Of a DNA stretch of 5,302 bases, positions 1-5,015 are shown piece by piece. The DNA is taken from assembly GCA_946403565.1 (NCBI GenBank), contig CAMJAJ010000121.1, positions 1-5,302 of the forward strand. The letters run 5' to 3'. The notes below the pieces were generated by a model. It was not told the DNA's origin and did not search any database. It saw nothing but the letters and a program-made list of their open reading frames with translations. The DNA is from an uncultured Treponema sp. GTDB taxonomy: Bacteria; Spirochaetota; Spirochaetia; Treponematales; Treponemataceae. Each line of letters starts with the position of its first letter. Position 1 is the first letter of the stretch. A program made the position numbers and the translations under genes.

Positions 1-1652
1 GGACACATGCGGCCATAGTGGGTATAGTGTACGTCGCGGACCTCGAATCCTGCCCTGTCGCGGGAAAGTCCGCCCGGTCCCAAGGCGTTCAGCCTGCGCT
101 TGTGCGTAAGCTCGGAGAGGGGGTTGCACTGGTCCATGAACTGGGACAGCTGTGACGAACCGAAGAACTCCTTTATGCAGGTGACGATGGGCTTTATGGA
201 AATCAAGTCCTGGGGCTTGATCGTGTCCATCTCCTTCGTGTTCATGCGGTCCTTCGCAATCCGCTCCATGCGGGCAAAGGCAGTCTTGAACTGGACCGTC
301 AGGAGTTCTCCCACGGAACGGATGCGGCGGTTGCCCAGGTGGTCGATGTCATCGGGCTTGCGGACGCCGATGAAGACCTCGATCAGCTGCCTCATCGTCA
401 GGATGATGTCGCGGGGAATCAGCACGGTCTCACTGCCAGAGCCCTTCTCCTGCTCGGGCGCAATCTTGACACCGTCGTAATGCTTGGAATCGTAATGCTC
501 GAAGGTCATCCCGAGCTTGTAGCGTCCGACCTTGCCCAGGTCGTAGCGGCGGGATGAGAAGAACAGGCCCTTGATCTCCTTGTCGGCGGTCTCGATGGTC
601 GTCGCCTCATCGGGGCGAATCACTCCGTAGACCTTGATAAGGCAGTCCTCCCGTGAAGGCTCGTCTATGTCGGCACGCGCGCCGTCCTTGCTGAAGATGA
701 TCTCTTCCTTATTGAAGCAGTTGACGATTATCTCGCTGTTCAGCGACGGGTTCTTCTCCTGGTCGTTGCCACCGTTCTTCCTCGCGTCGAACACGATGAG
801 CCGGACGGAGGCAATGTTATTGGTGGCCAGGTCGTCCACGTCATGCGACTGGAGCTTGTGGCCCGCGCGGAAGAGGACCTTGTCATCCTTGACGACCGGG
901 GAAGCAAGGACACGGCCCACCAGGGCGGCCCGCTCCTTGGAATCGGAATCGACGGCGACATCCTCGCTCTGGTAGAAGCAGTTGATGATCTTCTCGCGGG
1001 TGGAAAAGTCAAAGCCCGGCTTCGAGGGGTCGCTGATGGCGCGGAGGAAGATGGTTCCGAGAATCTTCTTCTTCCTGTCTATCTTGGCATATATGAGCTC
1101 TTTCTTCGCATCAATCTCAAACTCCAGCCAGGAGCCGCGGTAGGGGATGATGCGGCTGGAGAATACGCCCTTCTCGTTCTGGAAGATGACTCCCGGAGAC
1201 CGGTGGATCTGGCTGACGACGACGCGCTCGGCTCCGTTCACGATAAAGGTGCCGCGGTCGGTCATGAGCGGCACGTCGCCCATGTATATCTCTTTCTGCA
1301 TGATCGTGCCGGACTGGTTCAGGACGAGCGAGATGTTCGCCTTGAGCGGCACGTTGTAGGTTATACCCTTCTTCTTGCACTCAATCTCGGAGTTCTTAAT
1401 GTTGTCAAAGTCAAGGCTGTAGGAATCAAATTCGAGCGTCATGCTCTCGTCCTGGCTGGTGATCGGGAAGGTGGAGGTGAACACCTCCTGCAAACCCTGG
1501 TTCTCCGGCTTCTCGCCCTTGGAGAGCTTCTCCCTCTGGATAAAGCTCTCATAGGAGGAGAGCTGAATATCCACCAGGTTCGGAAGGGGAAGGAAGTCCT
1601 CTATCTTCTTTCCGAAATACGTCCTTTCAATCTTCTTGCTTTTCGCGTACAT
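1..1652 (-). CDS. rpoB: RNA polymerase beta subunit, N-terminal 550 residues (3' end outside window)
   Basis: This is the beta subunit of DNA-directed RNA polymerase, which forms one pincer of the clamp and part of the catalytic cleft. The ATG at 1652-1650 reads MYAKSKKIERTYFG and has a GAGGA Shine-Dalgarno (1658-1662) 5 nt upstream. The frame is open to the left edge, covering the protrusion and lobe domains and entering the fork region. Clear beta signatures are GTFIVNGAERVVVSQIHRSPG (first Gly residue 134) and Rif cluster I, FFGSSQLSQFMDQCNPLSE followed by LTHKRRLNALGPGGLSRDRA. The residue equivalent to E. coli Ser531 is Asn522 (AAC, top-strand 87-89), and E. coli Asn518 is replaced by Cys. 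Phe, Asp and His at the positions equivalent to 514, 516 and 526 are intact. Numbering is only nine behind E. coli at this point. The gene lies 243 nt after rplL, and rpoC would be expected beyond the left edge. Identity is certain; only the N-terminal half is visible. Confidence 0.99.
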   Translation of the reverse strand, partial: MYAKSKKIERTYFGKKIEDFLPLPNLVDIQLSSYESFIQREKLSKGEKPENQGLQEVFTSTFPITSQDESMTLEFDSYSLDFDNIKNSEIECKKKGITYNVPLKANISLVLNQSGTIMQKEIYMGDVPLMTDRGTFIVNGAERVVVSQIHRSPGVIFQNEKGVFSSRIIPYRGSWLEFEIDAKKELIYAKIDRKKKILGTIFLRAISDPSKPGFDFSTREKIINCFYQSEDVAVDSDSKERAALVGRVLASPVVKDDKVLFRAGHKLQSHDVDDLATNNIASVRLIVFDARKNGGNDQEKNPSLNSEIIVNCFNKEEIIFSKDGARADIDEPSREDCLIKVYGVIRPDEATTIETADKEIKGLFFSSRRYDLGKVGRYKLGMTFEHYDSKHYDGVKIAPEQEKGSGSETVLIPRDIILTMRQLIEVFIGVRKPDDIDHLGNRRIRSVGELLTVQFKTAFARMERIAKDRMNTKEMDTIKPQDLISIKPIVTCIKEFFGSSQLSQFMDQCNPLSELTHKRRLNALGPGGLSRDRAGFEVRDVHYTHYGRMC

Positions 1653-1657
1653 CAAAT

Positions 1658-1662
1658 TCCTC
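1658..1662 (-). promoter_or_regulatory. rpoB ribosome binding site
   Basis: GAGGA in the minus-strand mRNA lies 5 nt before the rpoB ATG. It supports that ATG as the start; no competing in-frame start with a better site is visible. Confidence 0.8.
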
Positions 1663-1817
1663 GCGGTTTTTCAGGACCGATTACCTCAAGAACCGCAGCA
1701 AGCAAAAACTTTGCTCTACACGAGATCTCGTAGGCTCTCACGGAAGTCCACATCCGTATGGAGGTTCATGACCGGCCCCATAATCCGGCAATCGACATTT
1801 CAAAAATACACAACAAA

Positions 1818-1840
1818 CCTTTGGGGAAATTCCCCAAAGG
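1818..1840 (-). terminator. Putative attenuator hairpin between rplL and rpoB
   Basis: A perfect 10-bp inverted repeat, CCTTTGGGGA / TCCCCAAAGG, surrounds a 3-nt loop. In the rpoB direction it is followed by a T-rich but interrupted run (TTTGTTGTGTATTTTTG, 1817-1801). The stem is strong and the U-tract imperfect, which suits a partial terminator or processing site better than a complete stop, since rpoB must be expressed. It starts 55 nt past the rplL stop. On the plus strand it is followed by CTTGCTTC, which is not a terminator tail, so the minus orientation is preferred. Confidence 0.5.
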
Positions 1841-1852
1841 CTTGCTTCAAGA

Positions 1853-1881
1853 GTTATACTATTTTAGTTCTTTCAGACGAA
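1853..1881 (-). promoter_or_regulatory. Weak candidate promoter just after rplL
   Basis: The minus strand has TATAAC (1853-1858, one mismatch to TATAAT), 17 nt after TTCGTC (1876-1881). TTCGTC is a poor -35, matching the consensus at only two positions. If real it would give rpoB its own promoter upstream of the attenuator-like hairpin. The AT-rich context in an otherwise GC-rich window is suggestive, but the evidence is thin. Confidence 0.2.
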
Positions 1882-1895
1882 CTGCTGCGGGCAAT

Positions 1896-2267
1896 TTACT
1901 TCTTGCTCGCCTTTCCACCGGCAGCCTCGATGTCGGCAATCATCTTGTCGGCATCAGCCTTGGAAACGCCTTCCTTCAACGGCTTCGGCGCACCCTCGAC
2001 GAGAGCCTTCGCCTCGCCCAGTCCCAGACCGGTGATCGTGCGGACAACCTTGATAACGCCAATCTTCTTGGCGGCATCGAAGGAGTCGAGCGTAACGGTG
2101 AACTCAGTCTGCTCCTCAGCAGCGGGAGCGGCAGGACCGGCGGCAACGGCAACGGGAGCAGCAGCGGTAACGCCGAACTTCTCCTCCATAGCCTTCACCA
2201 GGTCAGCAGCCTGCTGAACCGTCATGTTCGCAATCGCGTCCAAAATCTCATCATTAGAAAGTGCCAT
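1896..2267 (-). CDS. rplL: Large ribosomal subunit protein bL12 (L7/L12)
   Basis: bL12 is the flexible, multi-copy stalk protein that recruits and stimulates the translational GTPases EF-Tu, EF-G, IF2 and RF3. The product is 123 residues, normal for the family. Residues 1-33 form the dimerisation and L10-binding N-terminal domain ([20 protein letters not shown] onward). Residues 34-52 are an Ala/Pro-rich hinge. Residues 53-123 form the factor-binding C-terminal domain, with the conserved [19 protein letters not shown] stretch (69-87) and [12 protein letters not shown] (95-106). An in-frame ATG five codons upstream (2282) would add MEKTI. I reject it because GGAG (2277-2280) sits 9 nt before the 2267 ATG and because the family begins MALS or similar. 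The gene is separated from rplJ and from rpoB by long structured spacers, so its mRNA level and stability may be set independently of its neighbours, as expected for a protein needed in several copies per ribosome. Confidence 0.98.
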   Translation of the reverse strand: MALSNDEILDAIANMTVQQAADLVKAMEEKFGVTAAAPVAVAAGPAAPAAEEQTEFTVTLDSFDAAKKIGVIKVVRTITGLGLGEAKALVEGAPKPLKEGVSKADADKMIADIEAAGGKASKK

Positions 2268-2276
2268 AATTGTCTT

Positions 2277-2280
2277 CTCC
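2277..2280 (-). promoter_or_regulatory. rplL ribosome binding site that decides the start
   Basis: GGAG (extended GGAGAAG, 2274-2280) lies 9 nt before the ATG at 2267. It overlaps the alternative upstream ATG at 2282 and so argues for the downstream start giving MALSND. Confidence 0.75.
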
Positions 2281-2416
2281 ATATTAGGCCGGCAGTGCCG
2301 GTCTCTATAAGCCTCGCAGAGCGGAACCTACGGCCCCGCTTGACCTGCTTTCGGCTTTACCCGCAGACAGTAATCAGCACGTCGAAGCCTGACTGCGGTT
2401 TGAATAAAGGATAAAC

Positions 2417-2443
2417 CAATTCGGAAACTGCGTTTCCGAATTG
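2417..2443 (-). other. Perfect 11-bp hairpin after rplJ
   Basis: CAATTCGGAAA and TTTCCGAATTG pair perfectly around a 5-nt loop (CGCAG in the mRNA), starting 13 nt after the rplJ stop. The following bases, GGTTTATCCTTTATTC, are only moderately T-rich, so full termination is unlikely, and termination here would deprive abundant bL12. A processing site or a 3'-protecting stem-loop is more plausible. Confidence 0.6.
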
Positions 2444-2456
2444 ACGAAGCCGTGCC

Positions 2457-3023
2457 TTATGCGGTCGGGGCCTCAGCAGCAGGTGCCGCCTCGGCAGCGG
2501 GAGCAGCAGCAGCGCCACCCTCAGCCTGCTTCTTCTCGACGTAAGCCTGCAGGGTTGCGGCGAGCTGGCGGGCAGGTCCGTTGATGGCGGACATGAGCAT
2601 CGCGATAAGCTGCTTCTTTCCGGGGAGCTTAGAGAAGGCCTCGATCTTGGCCTGGTCGTACAGCTCCTTCTCAACCCACGCGCCCTTTATGTCAAGGGTC
2701 GGGGCCTCCTTCTTGAAGTCAAAAAGGATCTTTGCGACTTCGTTCGCATCCTCCTTGACCATCGCGATGGCGGTCGGTCCCTTGAGGTATTCCGACACGG
2801 CGTCAATCTTCATCTCGTCGAACGCGACGCGGGCAAAGTTGTTCTTGAAAACCTTGAGCTGCGCGTCCTTCTCCTTCAGGCTGTGGCGGAGCTTGGTGAT
2901 CTGCTCCACCGTGAGCCCGCGGTAGTCGGCGAAAATGAAGTCCTCATAGCCAGAAAGAATCTTCCTGGTCTCCTCGATGGCGGCCGTCTTGGCCGGCTGG
3001 AGCTTCTTTGCAAGTACTGCCAT
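2457..3023 (-). CDS. rplJ: Large ribosomal subunit protein uL10
   Basis: uL10 anchors bL12 dimers to the ribosome at the base of the stalk, next to uL11 on 23S rRNA. The product is 188 residues against 165 in E. coli. The N-terminal rRNA-binding domain is typical: MAVLAKKLQPAKTAAIEE, FADYRGLTVEQITKLR (31-46), LKVFKNNFARVAF (56-68) and GPTAIAM (82-88). A long C-terminal helix, roughly residues 134-166, would dock bL12 N-terminal domains. After it comes an unusual low-complexity tail of Ala, Pro, Glu and Gly (about 167-188) that resembles the bL12 hinge in composition. The start ATG overlaps the rplA TAA by one base (TAATG), with AAGGAGG (3031-3037) 7 nt upstream, so translational coupling to rplA is likely. 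There is no room for the separate leader that carries L10-L12 autoregulation in E. coli. Confidence 0.98.
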   Translation of the reverse strand: MAVLAKKLQPAKTAAIEETRKILSGYEDFIFADYRGLTVEQITKLRHSLKEKDAQLKVFKNNFARVAFDEMKIDAVSEYLKGPTAIAMVKEDANEVAKILFDFKKEAPTLDIKGAWVEKELYDQAKIEAFSKLPGKKQLIAMLMSAINGPARQLAATLQAYVEKKQAEGGAAAAPAAEAAPAAEAPTA

Positions 3024-3703
3024 TACGCTTCCTCCTTGTGGTCAATCCAGACTCCAGGACCCATCGTGGAACTGAGGGAAACTGAACGGATGAAATCTAC
3101 CTTTGCGGTCGCCGGCTTCTTGCGGTCCAGCTCCGTCAGGAACACGGAGATGTTCTCGGCGGTGTCCTTGGGATCCATAGAAACCTTTCCGACCGGGATG
3201 TGCACCACTCCGCCCTTGTCGGCGCGGAACTCGGTGCGGCCCTTCTTAAGCTCGGCCACGGCCTTGGCGATGTCGTTCGTGACGGTACCGGTCTTGGGGT
3301 TAGGCATGAGGCCCTTGCGTCCCAGGACCATACCCAGGCGGCCGACGTCCTTCATCATGTCGGGCGTAGCGACGGCGACGTCAAAGTCGGTCCAACCGCC
3401 CTTCACCTTGTCGATGAACTCGGTGGAACCGGCGTACATCGCACCCGCATCCTTGGCCTCCTGAACGCGCTCGTCCTTACAGAACACAAGGACGCGCTTC
3501 TCACCAGCGAACTGATGGGGGAACACCAAGGTGTCCCTCACAGACTGGTTCTTCTCCAGGTGCAGGCTTACGGAAAGCTCCACGGTCTCGTCGAACTTGA
3601 CATAGTGGAGGTCCTTCACCAGCTTGGCGGCCTCAGCAATCGAATACTTCTTGGCGGGGTCGTACTTCTTCAGCGAATCAACATATTTCTTTCCGCGCTT
3701 CAT
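3023..3703 (-). CDS. rplA: Large ribosomal subunit protein uL1
   Basis: uL1 forms the mobile L1 stalk that helps release deacylated tRNA from the E site, and in many bacteria it represses its own operon by binding the rplK leader mRNA. The product is 226 residues, normal length. Visible features are the conserved KFDETVELSVSL (36-47) in domain I, domain II around residues 68-155, the family signature LGRKGLMPNPKTGTVT (127-142), the return to domain I (KGGVVHIPVGKVSM, 163-176) and the C-terminal SSTMGPGVWID (211-221). The start is the ATG at 3703, overlapping the rplK TAA by one base (TAATG), with GGAGG (3711-3715) 7 nt upstream. It is translationally coupled on both sides. A candidate binding site for this protein lies upstream of rplK (4164-4239). 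Confidence 0.98.
   Translation of the reverse strand: MKRGKKYVDSLKKYDPAKKYSIAEAAKLVKDLHYVKFDETVELSVSLHLEKNQSVRDTLVFPHQFAGEKRVLVFCKDERVQEAKDAGAMYAGSTEFIDKVKGGWTDFDVAVATPDMMKDVGRLGMVLGRKGLMPNPKTGTVTNDIAKAVAELKKGRTEFRADKGGVVHIPVGKVSMDPKDTAENISVFLTELDRKKPATAKVDFIRSVSLSSTMGPGVWIDHKEEA
3031..3037 (-). promoter_or_regulatory. rplJ ribosome binding site inside rplA
   Basis: AAGGAGG in the mRNA is a near-perfect anti-Shine-Dalgarno match, 7 nt before the rplJ ATG, and lies within the last rplA codons. It allows efficient re-initiation at the TAATG junction. Confidence 0.85.
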
Positions 3704-4137
3704 TACTTGGCCTCCACTTCAACACCCATGCTGCGGGCAGTTCCGGCGATGATCTTCTTCGCAGCCTCAAGGTCGTTGGCATTGAGGTCGGGAAGCTTCG
3801 TCTTGGCGATCTCCTCAAGGTCCTTCTGCTTGAGCGTACCGACCTTGTCGCGGAGCGGGTTGCCAGACCCCTTCTGGATTCCGACAGCCTTCTTGATGAG
3901 GACCGCGGCGGGAGGAGTCTTAAGGATGAACGTGAAAGACTTGTCCTGGTAGACCGTGATGACGACGGGGATGATGAGCCCCTTCTCCATCTTCTTGGTA
4001 CGGTCATTGAATTCCTGGACGAACTTGGGGGCAGGAACTCCATGCGGTCCCAAGGCAGGTCCAATCGGGGGAGCCGGCGTAGCTGCGCCCGCAGGGCACT
4101 GCAACTTGATAATAGCCGTCACCTTTTTCTGAGCCAT
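3703..4137 (-). CDS. rplK: Large ribosomal subunit protein uL11
   Basis: uL11 binds the 23S rRNA GTPase-associated centre with uL10/bL12 and is the protein side of the thiostrepton-binding pocket; in RelA-type stringent responses it is needed for sensing stalled ribosomes. The product is 144 residues, the usual length. The N-terminal domain has the Pro-rich [15 protein letters not shown] stretch (19-33), and the rRNA-binding C-terminal domain has [11 protein letters not shown] (74-84), [12 protein letters not shown] (115-126) and [14 protein letters not shown] (129-142). The ATG at 4137 has AGGAG (4145-4149) 7 nt upstream. It is the first gene of the rplK-rplA-rplJ block and follows a 189-nt structured leader after nusG. 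Confidence 0.99.
   Translation of the reverse strand: MAQKKVTAIIKLQCPAGAATPAPPIGPALGPHGVPAPKFVQEFNDRTKKMEKGLIIPVVITVYQDKSFTFILKTPPAAVLIKKAVGIQKGSGNPLRDKVGTLKQKDLEEIAKTKLPDLNANDLEAAKKIIAGTARSMGVEVEAK
3711..3715 (-). promoter_or_regulatory. rplA ribosome binding site inside rplK
   Basis: GGAGG lies in the last rplK codons (encoding VEAK), 7 nt before the rplA ATG. It supports the 3703 start and coupling across the TAATG overlap. Confidence 0.8.
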
Positions 4138-4144
4138 AATATTT

Positions 4145-4149
4145 CTCCT
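4145..4149 (-). promoter_or_regulatory. rplK ribosome binding site
   Basis: AGGAG lies 7 nt before the rplK ATG and 14 nt downstream of the foot of the leader hairpin at 4164-4194. A ligand bound at that hairpin could affect ribosome access. Confidence 0.75.
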
Positions 4150-4163
4150 GATGTGGTGTTAGC

Positions 4164-4239
4164 GAAAGGCCTCTGTCCAACGGACCGGCCTTTCTCCCAT
4201 ATTTCCAGGGCGGAAGGCAAGCCTCCCGGCCCATGAAAT
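4164..4239 (-). promoter_or_regulatory. Tandem stem-loops upstream of rplK, candidate L1 autoregulatory site
   Basis: The first stem-loop (4239 down to 4201) pairs ATTTC with GAAAT. After a 2x2 internal loop it then pairs GGG-CGGGAGGC with GCCTTCCG-CCC, with one bulged C and one G-U pair, capped by a G(CUUG)C-type turn. Six bases later the second stem-loop (4194 to 4164) pairs GAAAGGCC with GGCCTTTC, with an inner GTCC/GGAC stem. In E. coli and other bacteria uL1 represses rplK-rplA translation by binding an rRNA-like site in this position. The leader holds GGGAGGCTT and GAAATA in the same order as the L1-binding arm of E. coli 23S rRNA as I remember it, but the predicted pairing differs. The structure is seen in the sequence; the L1 role is inferred. 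Confidence 0.45.
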
Positions 4240-4293
4240 GCATAGCTGAACGCGTTCCAAAAGCAGGCGTCCCTGGAAGCGTTCCATCCCTCA

Positions 4294-4312
4294 CCCGTGG
4301 GTGTCGCACGGG
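4294..4312 (-). other. Hairpin shortly after nusG
   Basis: CCCGTG and CACGGG form a perfect 6-bp GC-rich stem around a 7-nt loop, 14 nt past the nusG stop. No U-run follows (TGAGGGATGG), so it is not an intrinsic terminator. It could be a processing or pausing structure. Confidence 0.45.
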
Positions 4313-4326
4313 CTTGACCGATACGC

Positions 4327-4950
4327 CTAAATCTTCTCCACCTGCGTGACATCGACCTCGACAGGGGTCGCGCGTCCGAAAATCTGGACGTTGATGCGGA
4401 GCTTGTTCTTGTCGGTGAGAATCTCCTCCACCGTACCGCTGAACGTGGCGAACGGCCCCTCGGTAATCCTGACCTTGTCGTTGATGTCGTAATCCTGCTG
4501 GATGAGGTTGACCCTGTCACCCTTCACCTCACCGGTCTGCATAAGAATCCGGTTGTACTCGGCATCAGAAATGGGCTTGGGGCGTTCGGTCGGCTTGGTT
4601 CCGACAAAGCCGTTCACACCCTGAATCTTGCGGATTTTCGAACAGGGGTCTTTCCAGCCTTTACGGCCGTCAACGTTGTCGGGCTCATCCGGAAGGCACA
4701 TCTCGACCAGCACATAGCCGGGCAGGACCTTCTCATTGCGCTTGGTGGGCTTACCGGACTTGGACAGGCCGATGACTTCCCGCATGGGAACCTTCACCGA
4801 CCGCAGGAGGACGTAGGAATTCTGTCCGGACTGCTCCAGCTCCTGCTTCTCATCCGCTATGAGGGACTGTATGTTCCTTTCGACCTTCTGCTCGTAGCCA
4901 GTGTAGGTCTGGATAACATACCACTCGTAATTTCTTTTCTTTTCCGACAT
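4327..4950 (-). CDS. nusG: Transcription elongation/termination factor NusG
   Basis: NusG binds the RNA polymerase clamp across the DNA channel. It modulates pausing and intrinsic or Rho-dependent termination, and links polymerase to ribosomal uS10 or Rho. The product is 207 residues, somewhat longer than E. coli NusG (181). The NGN domain spans about residues 8-137, with EWYVIQTYTGYEQKVE (9-24), EKVLPGYVLVEM (73-84) and KIQGVNGFVG (108-117). It contains a polar, acidic segment (about 32-45) and a charged segment (about 87-103) that probably account for the extra length. The KOW domain is 156-207, with VRITEGPFATFSGTVEEI (160-177) and FGRATPVEVD (191-200). I chose the ATG at 4950 because GGGAG (4959-4963) lies 8 nt upstream. 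An in-frame GTG at 4992 would add 14 residues unlike NusG. An intrinsic terminator separates it from secE. Confidence 0.97.
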   Translation of the reverse strand: MSEKKRNYEWYVIQTYTGYEQKVERNIQSLIADEKQELEQSGQNSYVLLRSVKVPMREVIGLSKSGKPTKRNEKVLPGYVLVEMCLPDEPDNVDGRKGWKDPCSKIRKIQGVNGFVGTKPTERPKPISDAEYNRILMQTGEVKGDRVNLIQQDYDINDKVRITEGPFATFSGTVEEILTDKNKLRINVQIFGRATPVEVDVTQVEKI

Positions 4951-4958
4951 CTTTGCAA

Positions 4959-4963
4959 CTCCC
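4959..4963 (-). promoter_or_regulatory. nusG ribosome binding site that decides the start
   Basis: GGGAG lies 8 nt before the ATG at 4950, with a further GAGAGGA at 4966-4972. Both lie inside the reading frame that would follow the alternative GTG at 4992, which favours the ATG start. Confidence 0.7.
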
Positions 4964-5015
4964 GTCCTCTCACAGGCCACAAGGCCAGCCACAGACCCAA
5001 AATGAAGGCGAACAG

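Larger units (their letters stand above)
1653..1895 (-). promoter_or_regulatory. Structured rplL-rpoB spacer (243 nt)
   Basis: No credible gene lies here. In the transcribed (minus) direction the RNA passes a weak 5-bp hairpin (1866-1883), a perfect 10-bp hairpin followed by a T-rich run (1818-1840, listed separately), an ACGGA/TCCGT stem, a perfect 12-base palindrome ACGAGATCTCGT (1720-1731) and a 6-bp hairpin AGCAAA-GTT-TTTGCT (1701-1715). It ends at the rpoB Shine-Dalgarno. In E. coli the equivalent rplL-rpoB spacer carries a partial transcription attenuator and an RNase III processing site. A similar role here, reducing rpoB output relative to bL12, is inferred from position and structure only. 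Confidence 0.55.
2268..2456 (-). promoter_or_regulatory. Structured rplJ-rplL spacer (189 nt)
   Basis: This is noncoding: the only minus-strand ATG in it is the rejected upstream rplL start. In the transcribed direction it contains a perfect 11-bp hairpin (2417-2443, listed separately), an AGCGG/CCGCT pairing with an 11-nt loop around 2329-2341, and a CCGGC-ACT-GCCGG hairpin (2289-2301) just upstream of the rplL Shine-Dalgarno. In E. coli this spacer is, as I recall, a few tens of bases. A long structured spacer could be an mRNA processing or stabilising region, or a translation control element for bL12. Which of these is not decidable from sequence. Confidence 0.5.
4138..4326 (-). promoter_or_regulatory. 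nusG-rplK spacer / rplK leader (189 nt)
   Basis: No gene is supported here. In the mRNA direction it shows a CCCGTG/CACGGG hairpin with a 7-nt loop (4294-4312), 14 nt after the nusG stop and without a T-tract. Next come an 8-base direct repeat TGGAACGC (4252-4259 and 4279-4286), whose second copy in the mRNA lies in the palindrome GAACGCGTTC (4248-4257), and then two tandem stem-loops (4201-4239 and 4164-4194) just before the rplK Shine-Dalgarno. No convincing promoter is visible, so rplK is probably transcribed from upstream. Confidence 0.55.

Noticed and set aside
843..1733. 296-codon plus-strand open frame antisense to rpoB
   Set aside because: It lies opposite the highly conserved rpoB coding sequence, has no recognisable domain and is explained by GC-rich codon bias keeping the opposite frame open.
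2268..2282. Upstream ATG for rplL adding MEKTI
   Set aside because: The GGAG ribosome binding site overlaps this extension, and bL12 proteins begin at the MALS-type start.
1636..2414. Two long plus-strand open frames (193 and 218 codons) across rplL and its flanking spacers
   Set aside because: They mirror rplL and cross its regulatory spacers, with no family resemblance and no good start context; they are shadow frames.
3200..3952. 250-codon plus-strand open frame antisense to rplA and rplK
   Set aside because: Both genes opposite are unambiguous ribosomal proteins; the antisense product shows no domain.
4159..4287. 42-codon minus-strand frame in the nusG-rplK spacer, starting MERFQGRLLLERV
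   Set aside because: GAGGG abuts the ATG, too close to act as a Shine-Dalgarno. The frame runs through both leader stem-loops, and no family resemblance is seen. Structure explains the region better.
4951..4992. Upstream GTG start for nusG adding MAGLVACERTGVAK
   Set aside because: The extension is unlike NusG N-termini and contains the Shine-Dalgarno for the ATG at 4950.
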